Positions 36,902 to 48,100 of a stretch of 64,000 bases of DNA are shown here, one piece after another. Source of the DNA: Microplitis mediator (Eukaryota > Arthropoda > Insecta > Hymenoptera > Braconidae); the NCBI RefSeq assembly GCF_029852145.1, contig NC_079973.1, positions 21,594,422 to 21,658,421 of the forward strand, written 5' to 3'. Position 1 is the first letter of the stretch. Each line of letters begins with the position of its first letter. The notes under the pieces were generated by a model. That model searched no databases and was not told the DNA's origin. It was given only the letters and a program-made list of their open reading frames with translations. A program made the translations under genes and the position numbers.

Positions 36902-39218
36902 TATTGATAAAATTAGAATATTACGAATTGGTACTGATAGTTTTGAGATCTCAAATTTCGAATGGAATAAAAATTTTGTTTTACAGTTAACTAAATCTTA
37001 CGTGATTGATCTAATAATTTTAGAATCACTAGTATATTATTATTTTGTTTTGACTATTGCATTGTACATAAAAACTCGTAAACAATTTATGAATTTAAAA
37101 TATCTGAAGGTTTATTTATCGAATGAGTTAAAAATAAAACAAATTATGCGGTAATATGTAGAGTGATGATAAGAAATATTTTCCAAAAAAAAAACTTGAG
37201 TTAGATCTTTATCAAAATATTACGGTTCAATGTTTATTATTTTGCAAAGTTATATATGTATACATCTATAAAATAATAATACAATAGGACTATGAAGACG
37301 TTGAAGAATCGCAGTCCAGACTTGGCCCACTGACAATAAAATTTCAAGTCACGTAAACTACGATAGTAAATAAACCACTGTCGTTCGTCCTTCTCTCAAG
37401 TTGAATTATACGTGTCCTCTCACCTCCACGTCGGGGTCATTGATTCCAAATGAGATATAACACTAAATAAAATTGTCAAACATATTTTTTCATCATATAG
37501 ACGGACAAAAAAAAAAACTCCTCAATGGAAAATTTTTCTTATCTGATCTCCATAAATTTTCACGAATTTCACACACCTTCACATTTAACTTTCATTAATT
37601 TATAAAATATATACAAATAATAAATTTAAAGCTAAATAAATAAAATAAAAGAGGCGCCAAAAAGGGTACTTATAAATTTCGGTGAAAAAAGGAAATTTAT
37701 TTTTATTTTAATCTAGATCTGCTTTCATAACGAACTGAATGAAAAAATATTTTTTTCTACTCAATCTTAGTTTTGATCTTTTTACTCTGATTTTTACGAG
37801 ATTAAAATAGTTAGGACAGATTTATTTTTATACTGTACCTAGAAAAAAATTTTATTTCTTTATTTTTAAACTCAAAATCTAGAGATTTCGAGTAAATGCT
37901 TCAGTCTCACAAGTATTTAAACTTTTCAAATTTTTATAATAAAATTTTTTTTATTTAAAATTATCGATTCTTCACTGACTAGCAATTTATTTAAATATTT
38001 TAAGTTTATTTATTGAATACGCCTGATGTTACTTCACAAACTATCTAACAGATGTCGCCAGTATGCTTGAACCCAGCTCTGGTCAATAATAAAACATCAA
38101 AGTAACCGCTATACATCTAAAGTCGACAAAATTTTTGCTTCCTACCCATCCATAGCCATTTAGTGCTGCCCCCAAGTATCAAATCCTCACACTAAAGTCT
38201 CCCACTATATTCTTATGAACCAACCCCCCATCGCGCATCCCCGTCACCTCCACCGCACACCAGCTCTCCGTAAAATTCCCTTCTATTTTCAAAAAATGAA
38301 ATCCCCTCTTTCATCCCTAATATTTCATCCCCACTGTCTTAATCATAAAACACACGTCCGTCCACTATAAACTACAACCGGTGAACAGCGCATCAGTGTC
38401 TCGGTGATGAGCCAAGGGACATTTACGACCTACATATACTAGTGCTCATCTATGCTCTAGAGCTCTATCACCAGCACTAGACCCATAGACAGGAAAATAT
38501 TCAAAATAAAAAATAATGAAAGAAAGACAAGTTTTCGTGATCGTACAATAGGGAAAGCAGACGACGTAAAATCCCTCATAGTGTTTTGTATTAAAATATT
38601 AAAATATTCATTCACTACTATAAAAGCGGTCAAATTACGACGGTTAACTCCCCATTCACGTACAAGCGTGCGTACACTGATCGCTTTTTCGTTTTTCTTT
38701 CGCTCTTTTTTATTCTTTCGTTTATTTTTTTTAGACTCTAGATAATACATACACTTTTTTTTATATATGTAAAACCTTCTGTTTTCCGACCTACCGCACG
38801 TTTAAAAATATTTTAAATCAATCAAATAAAACCCTTTGTAAATAGTGACACTGTACATATATTTGTTTTCATTCCCATTAATGTTTATTTACATTTGATA
38901 ATAATTTTTGTTTACTTTACATCGTAATGTATTCATCTTAATACCTAATTAAACTTCTTCAGTAGACATAATTGTTATGAGCATTATTATCATCAGCATT
39001 ACCATTACAAATGAATTAAATCATTGCGGCATTTAAATTACTGTGAATGAAATTGAATTATTTACAAATATTAAAATGTACTTTGAAGATTTAAAAAAAT
39101 TATTATTTTAAAATCTTAATTGCGTAATACGTACTGTAAATAATAGAGGTTTTAAAGATAAAATCTGTTATTTATTCACCGAAATCTCTGGTTTTTAGTC
39201 CATACAGTAAACAAAAAC
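36902..39218. other. Noncoding region, about 2.3 kb
   Basis: No gene is recognised. The block at 38.05-38.45 kb is relatively C-rich on the plus strand. The rest is AT-rich with no repeats that I could pair. Confidence 0.45.
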
Positions 39219-39228
39219 CTAAGAGAGA

Positions 39229-39582
39229 TTATATAATAATAATATATAAGAGAGATAATCTATAGAGTTTAGTATATTTAGTACGAGTGACCTGGCAGAC
39301 GTTCTGATGTTTATGGCAAATATTTTTGCACCCTCTTGAGTAGTAACTAAACCAAGCAATGCTATGTACTGCAAGCAGAGCAGACCACCATTGAACTGGT
39401 CCATAGTAGTCAGGATTTGTAAGTTCAGGAGCCAAAACCAGCTCACGAGGGTCCCACATCCCACTTATATACATTAGGTGTTTTGTAATGCTCAGTAAGA
39501 ATATATGAGGGGACAAAATTGCTCGTGAAACACGGCTTGTGCCCATTATAAAGTGTATGCACAGTTTTGGTCCTTCAGGTAG
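39229..39582 (-). other. Unassigned open frame, clearly richer in GC than its flanks
   Basis: The minus strand is open from just after a TGA at 39585-39583 to 39229. An ATG at 39546 gives 105 codons, including the segments GMWDPRELVLAPELTNPDYY and QWWSALLAVHSIAWFSYYSR. A second minus frame overlaps it (39464-39219, GTG start). The block is about 45% GC inside DNA near 30%. Upstream of the TGA the same frame continues to a possible CAG acceptor near 39612. It could be a decayed exon, a retrocopy or conserved noncoding DNA. I recognise no family. Confidence 0.3.
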
Positions 39583-40048
39583 TCAACCGTTTGCTCCTTT
39601 CAGAATAATCTGAAAAAAAAACTCTAGACTGTATAAAAGTTTTTGAGGTAGACAAATACGCTAAGAAAATAGGCTCCATTTATATTCATTTTCTTATTTC
39701 ACTTTCAATCGTAAATAATTAAAAACACACGGATATGTGTGTGAAGGTCAAGAATATATGTATGTGTAATAATATAGAATGATGTTGGAAGCCCGTCGGC
39801 AATACCTGTCGGTCCTAAGCAAATATTTCACGCGCTGTTCAATCCAATTTGACACAATGGGCTACGAGAAATCGAATTAAAGGTGCATTACGGTTGAGGA
39901 ACAGACGTGGAAGCCGATCGATTGTAGCTCTGCGTTGCGCCACACTCATATATTTATACATACATATATCATATGTATATAGTTATGCGTGTCTATAGTG
40001 TTAATGCCTTTAAAGGCAATACTAGTAATCAAATTAATTAAAAAAAAA

Positions 40049-40233
40049 ATGATACTGAAGTTAACCGACCTCTAATAATTTTTTGATTTTCTTTTAGGCG
40101 GTAAATTATAAAAAAAAAAGTTTGAAAAAATTGCACTTGTAGATTTTAAAATTTTCTACATGTGAATATTTTTAATTTTTTCATAATTGATTTGTTGAAA
40201 AAAAATACGAAAATTTTCAATTGTCTGCTAACT
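40049..40233. mobile_element. MITE, ATGATMCTGAAGTTAGC family, right end truncated
   Basis: It starts ATGATACTGAAGTTAACCGA. The right end reads GTCTGCTAACTT and then stops where the next copy begins. Confidence 0.7.
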
Positions 40234-40438
40234 TATGATCCCGGAGTTAGCAGAGAGTTAAAAATTTTTGAATTTTAGTTTCAACGATGTAATTTAAAAA
40301 AAAAATAAAAATAAAAATATGTACATGTAGAAAATTTAATTAACTATAGGTGCAATTTTTTCAAATATTTTTTTAAAAATAATTTATTGTTTAAAACAAA
40401 TCCAAAAATTATTGGACATCGGCTAACTTCAGGATCAT
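40234..40438. mobile_element. MITE, ATGATMCTGAAGTTAGC family, adjoining copy
   Basis: It starts ATGATCCCGGAGTTAGCAG and ends GGCTAACTTCAGGATCAT. It is placed back-to-back with the previous copy, which suggests insertion into its terminal repeat. Confidence 0.75.
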
Positions 40439-43373
40439 TCTAAAAAATATATATATATAAACTGTAATTTGTTTAACGAGTGGTCTAGTCTCTTTAGAAA
40501 CACATATTACAGTCATATATATTTTTATGGCAGTTTTATTAATGCAATTCAATAAGCAGTATAGAATGAAAGATTGCAGATTAAAAGGATTTGGGTATTG
40601 GCTTGCAACGAGCATTAATTTCATTTTTATACAACTGTTGATTCTCGTGGATGCATAAAAAAAATCGCTCTAACAATATTTCTTCGAGCGAAAGGGCTCA
40701 TAAAATTTTGCATCCCCTCTAAAATATATCACGTAGTGCCTTTAGTCAGTATATATGTATGTATGTATATATACATTATATTACACATTTCAGCATCCAA
40801 ACATCCATCTCCAGGCAGTCTGCCACGACTTTATACTCATGTATATCTACATATATGTACAATATACTTTTCTACTACTCTATAACACAAAGTGTCGCTT
40901 TTAGCGGCATAAAAAAATTCGCGTACGTGAATTTATGTGCACAGCTTGTCTCACTGGCGCCATGTACTAACCATTATTATCATTCTTCAAACAATCTACC
41001 AAAGAAAAGAAACATCCGCGAAGACGCGTGTGGCAATACTCATATTTAACGTACTTAGATTTATTACTTGTATGTATATGTATTAAAGTTAGAAAAAAAA
41101 GTTATTACCTATGGCGCGCATTGAACTAAGATTTGAAAAATAAATAAAAATAAATTGTTAGTATGTTAAAAAGTTGAATGTAACAGAAGTCTCTTAACCT
41201 GTTGCGCGACTTTAACATTATTATATTCATCCGTATAATCAAATCGTAACAATCCCATTGCGATAAAATATGAAAATTCACTCTAACGATATACCATTAT
41301 GGATATTCAACGAGTTCGAGTAGTGTGAGGTATAATACATAATAATAAGTAATATAAAGACAACCTTGCGCTCTCTCTAGCTCTAGTTTGCCTCATCTAT
41401 ACATCATGCTCGACAAAACATATATCTATATATATGAATATTATATCCACAGCTGATCGCTAGACACTGACTTACAAATTCTAGCGACATCATCATCCGA
41501 CACCGTCTCAGTCTATCCCAGTGTTCGGTAGTCAGGGTCTTTTAAATTTATTCTTTCTTACTCCCTCACTCACTCGCTCGCCCTTCTCTTCTTCTTACTT
41601 AACTATTCATCATAAATTTACAATTCTGCATTAAATAATTAGTAACCTGTTGCTCGAAAAAAAAGTGACACACATTAATGCCGAAAGTTTCGAGCCACAA
41701 GTGTATTGTAAGAATACAAACGTGTTGGTAATTTTGTTTGATATCTCAAACAAAGCATATGAGTAGTAAAAGCTGGTATGTTCAGATGGTCTTTCTGGTT
41801 ATATCTCTGAGACTTTATCTACTGGCATCAGTAGTAGCTACAGAGTTGATATGAGTCGGCGGATAAACTCGGAGTGTCGGAGTTTAGTATTGTGAATAAG
41901 GTTGCTGCTGGTGCTGGTGCTGGTGCTGGTGGCTGCAAGCATGCATGCATGCAGGCAGCCAGAGAAAAGCGCTTGAGGGGTAAAAAGAAGCTACAGAGAG
42001 TCGGGGGTTTGACAGGCGGTTCTGGTAAGCTGGCACCGCCCAATAGTGACGTAGTACCGACGGCCACCTTGCCCGTCGGACGAATGAACGGCTGAAAGTT
42101 ACGTGGTGGGGGCAGAGACAGAAGGGTCGCGCGCATGACGCGAACCGAGCTGGAACCTCGGGAACCTCGGACGAGCTGCGAGGCGAGGCAGTCAGTCGCT
42201 CTCAGCTACGACATGCATAACGCATGAGAGCCAACAAGATATCTTTCTCTCCCGTATTATTATTATATATTATTATTATTTCTTTTTTATCTCTCTTTCT
42301 CTCTCGTTCGTGTCCTCGTGTGTACAGTCGCAGTCGTTGTCCCGCGAGCCGAGTTGAGTTGAGTAAAGTTAAGTAGTAAAGTTTTATAGTTACACTTGAT
42401 AGTTTACTTGTACGGGTGTTTTACTCCAGTGTAAAAAATATTCGTCAAAGAGTTCAAGTCTTACTCGCGACTTTCGCGGACTCGAGTCAGCATTGTCCGA
42501 ATAATTTAAATTTTATTTTGCCGCTGTCTTGACAGACGAAAAAAATTGTGCGACGGTCGAAATTATTTTTTTTTTTTTACGTCAAAAAAATTTAAAAATA
42601 TTTTTAACGAACGGTGGATCAAGTGCGCCGATAAATTGGGAGTGAGTCCCCATCAATGATATTGATGAGTTGATAAATTTGTTCGGGACAAAATTAAGTG
42701 AATAACTCGACGAATGTAGTCATGGGTGATAGTGCGTGACTTTAACACACGGGACCACATTTGTCGCTTGATAATAAGTGAAAAAAAAAAAAATAAATAA
42801 TAAAATAAAAATTGTTTGATAATTGGGTGTTGAAGTGACATAAATAAATATATATCAAAAATGCGTAAGAACTCGGAAAGAGATGTAGTGAAAATAGTAA
42901 AATCGTGTAATCCACCGCCGAACATTGGCAATGAATGAAAATAAAAATAAATAATAATAATTAATAAATATAAAGTAGACAAGGACAAGTTTTATTGAAC
43001 ATTATTTGACTATTATAGTAATATAATAATAGTAATTGTGCTAACCCTTGGATTCGGTGAATCGAATCGAGTCCCACGGTTGTTGCAACTCTGTATACCC
43101 AAGACCCAGTACCTAGACCCTTAGAACCCAATCTCGGCAAGTGCTTTAATCGATCAATTGGATTGCCGACAGGTTGGCATACACACACACACACACATAA
43201 TATTACTTCTAGAGAGTGTGTGTAATAACAATACAAATAAGGGCCTTAGTTGTAGTTGAGTTGAAATTTGATAAGCCGAAAAGTGGTATCCTGCTACAAT
43301 CTAGTGGGTGCTACTCGGACTTGTAAACAATTACGAGGGCGGACAGTCTTCGCGTTGACTGGGCAGGGAGTAG
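40439..43373 (+). promoter_or_regulatory. Upstream region and presumed 5' UTR of vvl
   Basis: No separate gene is seen. GC content rises from about 41.85 kb. At 42190-42210 a GGCAGTCAGTCGCTCTCAG stretch contains an arthropod initiator-like TCAGTC, about 1.2 kb before the vvl ATG. Transcription probably starts in 41.9-42.4 kb, which would leave a long 5' UTR with several short upstream frames. The exact start and any 5' UTR intron cannot be set from sequence alone. Confidence 0.4.
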
Positions 43374-44729
43374 ATGGCAGCTACCACGTACATGCCGATT
43401 AGTAGCGCAGTATCGGCCGACCTGGACGGTGGTTCAGGTACAGCTCTCGGGATGAATATTGCTGTAAGCGGCTACTCATCGGGTTCGCCTCGCAGCGCTG
43501 CCGATGCCGGAGAAATGAAATATTTGTCGGCAGCGCAGCACCATCATCACCATCACCACCATCACCAGGTGTCGTCGTCGCCGTCGCCAAACGGATTGTC
43601 CCATCCGGCGAGCTTGTCATCGGCAAATCCATGGGTCAGTTTGCAGCCAGGAAACGACCCTTGGGCGGCATCCATGGGGATGCACCATACAACTCACCAT
43701 CCTCATCACCATCCGCACCAGGGTAACTCGAGTTTGGATGTAAAACCTCTCACCGCCGCGGCGACGGCCACGGACTCCGTCCAGGGTATGCATCATCGGG
43801 GTCCACATCAGTCACCCGGCATGGGATCACCTCACTCTTGGCACGCACCGGTCGTCCCGTCGGCACACTATAATCCGAGCGGTGGTGCAGCATCACCGAC
43901 TACCCTGCAGCAGTATCACGCTGCAATGAATGGAATGCTTCATCAGCACCCACACCAGCATCCACACCAGCTCCATAACCACCAAACGGGACTGCCACAT
44001 CACCTGAGAGAGGCCCACAATCACAGTCCACCCTCGGGACATCCGCTTCATCCGGGACATCCGCTTGATCGGGATCACAGTGCCGGTGAGGAAGACACTC
44101 CCACGTCCGATGACCTCGAGGCGTTTGCCAAGCAATTCAAGCAGCGACGGATCAAGCTCGGCTTCACTCAAGCAGACGTTGGTCTTGCGCTCGGTACTTT
44201 ATACGGCAATGTGTTCTCCCAAACAACGATATGCAGGTTCGAGGCACTGCAATTGAGCTTTAAGAACATGTGCAAACTCAAGCCTTTGCTTCAAAAGTGG
44301 CTGGAAGAGGCTGATTCGACGACGGGCTCGCCTACGAGTATCGACAAGATCGCGGCCCAGGGCAGGAAACGAAAAAAGCGCACGTCAATCGAGGTGTCAG
44401 TAAAGGGTGCCCTCGAGCAGCACTTTCACAAGCAGCCTAAGCCATCAGCTCAGGAGATAACTTCCCTGGCAGACAGTTTGCAGCTGGAAAAAGAAGTTGT
44501 GAGGGTGTGGTTCTGCAACCGTCGGCAAAAGGAAAAGAGGATGACACCTCCGAACACGCTGGGCGACGGTATGATGGAGGGTATGCCACCAGGACACCAA
44601 GGCCAGGGTGGTCTTCACCAGGGTTACCATCCGCAGGATCATCTTCACGGCTCGCCGATGGGCCACAGCCATAGCCCACCAATGTTGAGCCCTCAGGGTC
44701 TCACGGCACACTCGCTTGCGGCCCACTAG
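43374..44729 (+). CDS. vvl: POU-domain transcription factor ventral veins lacking / drifter (POU class III)
   Basis: It is a single intronless exon of 451 codons. The N-terminus MAATTYMPIS and the block SPRSAADAGEMKYL match Drosophila Vvl. A nine-His run (56-64) and a long His/Gln/Pro-rich region follow. The POU-specific domain is at about 239-314 (EEDTPTSDDLEAFAKQFK onward), the linker at 315-330, and the POU homeodomain at about 331-390 with helix 3 VVRVWFCNRRQKEKR. The conserved C-terminus has SPPMLSPQ and ends HSLAAH, as the fly protein ends in QLAAH. Vvl binds octamer-like DNA and directs tracheal, neural and appendage development. In insects it also acts in ecdysone synthesis. The ATG lies in AGTAGATGG. 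After the TAG (44727-44729) the same frame stays coding-like; see the next entry. Confidence 0.96.
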   Translation: MAATTYMPISSAVSADLDGGSGTALGMNIAVSGYSSGSPRSAADAGEMKYLSAAQHHHHHHHHHQVSSSPSPNGLSHPASLSSANPWVSLQPGNDPWAASMGMHHTTHHPHHHPHQGNSSLDVKPLTAAATATDSVQGMHHRGPHQSPGMGSPHSWHAPVVPSAHYNPSGGAASPTTLQQYHAAMNGMLHQHPHQHPHQLHNHQTGLPHHLREAHNHSPPSGHPLHPGHPLDRDHSAGEEDTPTSDDLEAFAKQFKQRRIKLGFTQADVGLALGTLYGNVFSQTTICRFEALQLSFKNMCKLKPLLQKWLEEADSTTGSPTSIDKIAAQGRKRKKRTSIEVSVKGALEQHFHKQPKPSAQEITSLADSLQLEKEVVRVWFCNRRQKEKRMTPPNTLGDGMMEGMPPGHQGQGGLHQGYHPQDHLHGSPMGHSHSPPMLSPQGLTAHSLAAH

Positions 44730-45116
44730 CGTTCGCCAGGGCCTCCCCCGCTGGGCCTCGCTATAACCAGCTCGCAGTCGAACCCAACCAGCCCTGAAGG
44801 GTTGCCACCCTTCTATCATCACTACCTCCAGGCGCGAACCACCGGATACGGTGCTTCGTAGCTGCAGTGGCAGCCGCAACATCACTACCAGCCACATCAC
44901 CATCATCATCGTCAGTTGGTCCGCGGTATGCAAGTGCCAACTGCTGCTGCTATTGACGACGATGATGACAACGATCAGCTGCCATCGGAAGAGGAATTTA
45001 TTGCGTTCGATTATGTGAGACGGAGCGAGGCCTCGTCGGAGCACCGGGGAGGCCGTCGGCCGTACGTCCAGCTCGATCAATTCGCGCTGCGACAATACGA
45101 ATTACCGCGAGTTTAA
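44730..45116 (+). CDS. vvl: Putative stop-codon readthrough extension of vvl (two in-frame TAGs)
   Basis: In phase with vvl, 43 codons (44730-44858) lead to TAG at 44859-44861. Another 84 codons then lead to TAA at 45114-45116. The first part reads RSPGPPPLGLAITSSQSN and ends in YHHYLQARTTGYGAS. The second has LQWQPQHHYQPHHHHHRQ, an Asp run and EEEFIAFDYVRRSEASSEHR, ending YELPRV. GC-rich, His/Gln/Pro-rich composition like the vvl body continues through both TAGs, then falls to AT-rich DNA at the TAA. Both TAGs are followed by C, a context known to favour readthrough. Products would have 495 or 580 residues. Drosophila vvl is reported to undergo readthrough (from memory). Translation here is inference; a plain 3' UTR remains possible. 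Confidence 0.6.
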
Positions 45117-45124
45117 TTTTTGTT

Positions 45125-45130
45125 AATAAA
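45125..45130 (+). terminator. AATAAA just after the vvl extension
   Basis: This hexamer lies nine nucleotides after the TAA that closes the extension. Many further AATAAA words follow in the AT-rich DNA up to about 49.2 kb, so the site actually used is uncertain and a long 3' UTR is possible. Confidence 0.3.
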
Positions 45131-48100
45131 AAAAATATATATGAACTCTTTTTATTAAATTCGCGGCAACGAAATACTAATAATAATTAAATTTTAAATA
45201 GAAATTAAATAAATAAATATAAATCAATGTACATTGTGTCTCGCCGAAGAAGAGGACGTTTATTAATACAATTATTAAGTTAAGGACTGCCAGAAACTAA
45301 TGACAGTTTTAAGGACAATCTATTGTAACAAATAATATATATATATAAATATAAATATAAATATAATTATTATTATTATTAATATTATTATTATAATTAC
45401 GGACCTCACTCTTCGTCGTACCGACGTTGTTGTTATTAAATTGTTGTTTGTTTGTTCTGTGACGTGTGTCTCTCTCGACCAAGTGGCGTTCGCGTAGTGA
45501 CTCGCCGTCGGGCAGTAACACATTGGTTACGTCAAGACACCCTATTATCATCATCATAAACGTAGACATAATTTAAATTTAAAAAGAGAAAAAAATTTTT
45601 CACGGTTAAATTGTATTGCTAAAAAAAGTGTCGTATTAAAAAAATATGTCCGTTCGCCCTTTGTTGTTCGTACTCATATCCGGGTGTGTTGTCCAAACCA
45701 CGAATAGTTTATTAAAACTCATTAAACATCTCTCGCGCAGGGATCACATCATCAAGAGACAAACCGACCGCACAACATACATTTTAATAGTAATATAAAT
45801 AGTAATGATACAACAACAATAACATCTACTACTACTACAACTACAACTACTTAATACTACTGCTACCTTCTACTACTACTCACATACAACCCAACCAGAA
45901 AATAGAGAAGAACGAAAAATGTAACTTCTTCTTCTACTTCTTCTTCTTCTTCTTCTTCAAGCGTTCCCGAGAACTGGCTCTCGTTCCAGTGAGAGTGAGT
46001 ACTGCATACTCAGAAAAAAAAAATTTAAATACCACCCACCCTACGACGGCAGTTGCTGCGCTTATATATTTTTTTTTATTACAAATTGCAAAGTAAATTA
46101 TTTTCCCGCAATTAAAATCGCGACGCGGTCTTTTTAAATTACAACTTTTGTGAGGACACACACCGAGATTAAATTTTTAAAACGCGGTCATATATATTTG
46201 TCATATGTATCGTAGACGTTAAATTAGTAACATTGAGCCCTGGGCTATACCTGGTAAAAAGTAAAAAAAATAGATCTATGCGTAGACGCACCGATGAGAG
46301 AGGGACGAACGCATACAGGCAAACTTTACTATTACCTATACATGCAGGTATGTATTTATTTATGTATATTTATATACATACGTGCATGGATAGGGGAGTG
46401 CTTTGCGAGCGTGTGGAATTTGTCGTGTGCAAATCCACCGGGTGATGTAACATACGTAAATATCAACTGTAAATAATGTAACAGATAAATATCGTAAGTT
46501 AAGTATGTAAGCATGCTGCGTCGCGCGTCATCGGCGTAATTATCCTACGGCCCACCCCCCGTTTTTTTAGAAAAAAATTTAAAATTCAACATTATTGATA
46601 AGTATATATACATATGTATATACATTTGGAATGAGCGCAAATTTTATGTTCCGAAAAATCGAAACGTTTTCCGCGCAACGGAAAAAAAATTGTGAATTTA
46701 AAAATCTACTGGTTGTATGACTAGATTTCTGAAATGTTTCGCATATATTTACTGATATGTCAGCTGAAAATCTAAGGCCACCTTCAACTTCCGGACCTAC
46801 CCCGTAAGCAGTCGAATTACATAAATTTTTCCATTTTCGTTGCGCGGAAAACGTTTCGATCTTCAGGTACATAAAATTTTTAAATGTGTGTTAATTAAAT
46901 TTATTATGAACAGGAGAAACTAAATTATAAATTTGTATTTTTTGAAGTCAGATAATTTTTTTATCCGCTAAATTATTTTTCTGATAAGTTTTATTAGTAA
47001 GTATGGAGGAGATTAATTGAAAAATAAAAAAAAAATTAATGAGGAAAGAACGTGTAATAAAAGTCTTAATTAATAATTTATATTAATTTTATGAGCGCAT
47101 AATTATTTAAAAAAAAAAAAAACAAAGCAAAAATAATTGCCGCGTTTTATTGTAAAAATGAATAATTCCGACTATTATTTTTATTCATAACTTTTGTTAA
47201 TTTGTTTAGTTAATAAATTATTGTAAAACGCTTGTGGCCAGATGTTAAACGAGTGTAATTTTATTAATTTAAAATTTTTTCATTTTATTCATTGATACCG
47301 ATCGGAGAAAAATTGAAATGATTTGGAAAATGTACATGTATATTTATACATATATGGTTTTAGTTGTTCGGGGATGGGCTGTCGCGATATTTTTCATTTC
47401 AAGGGTATTTAATAATTGTAAACAAGCAAACAGAATTGGATAATGTGTGTTTAAATATATATAATAATACAATAATGGTAAATAATAATAAACCCGGTAT
47501 ATAAACGCGCTCGCTGTGCAACTGGCCCCGAGAATAAAACAAAGCGTATTATCATCTTCATATATATATTTATTATATACTTTTGTGTAATACTAGTATT
47601 ACTTGCATTGTTCCTACATATTCTAAGTCTTGGGTTTTTTATTATTATTATTATTTTATTATTATTATTATTATGATTATGGTTATTATTACTTTTAATA
47701 TATATATACATATATTACTTTTACTTGTGATATATGTATATATATGCTTGCAGTGGATTTATCTCAACATGAGTAAAATTTTGTTCTGATGTTAATACTA
47801 GGATCTAAAATACCCAAGTGACTAGGTCTTAAAGTGGCCGTAAGGTTTATTTGAATGTACGAAGAGTTTAAAAAAAAAAAAAAAATTACGTATGCGATTA
47901 GACCATTTTTCGGAGAGAGAAAGATTTTTTAACAAAAGAATTTTTTTAAGCGAATATTGTTAAATTAAAGTTATTAAAGGCATGAAAATCGCGTTGACGC
48001 GGTACTGTAATATTTAAATTTAAAAAAAAAGAGCGGATTTATTTATAAAATTATAAATATTATTACTGAAAATCCACTTTTTCATTTCTCGAGGATTGGT

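Noticed and set aside
44445..45095. 216-codon open frame on the minus strand opposite the vvl 3' end
   Set aside because: It is antisense to the POU homeodomain codons and begins with no plausible start context. It is the shadow expected from GC-rich, His-rich coding sequence.
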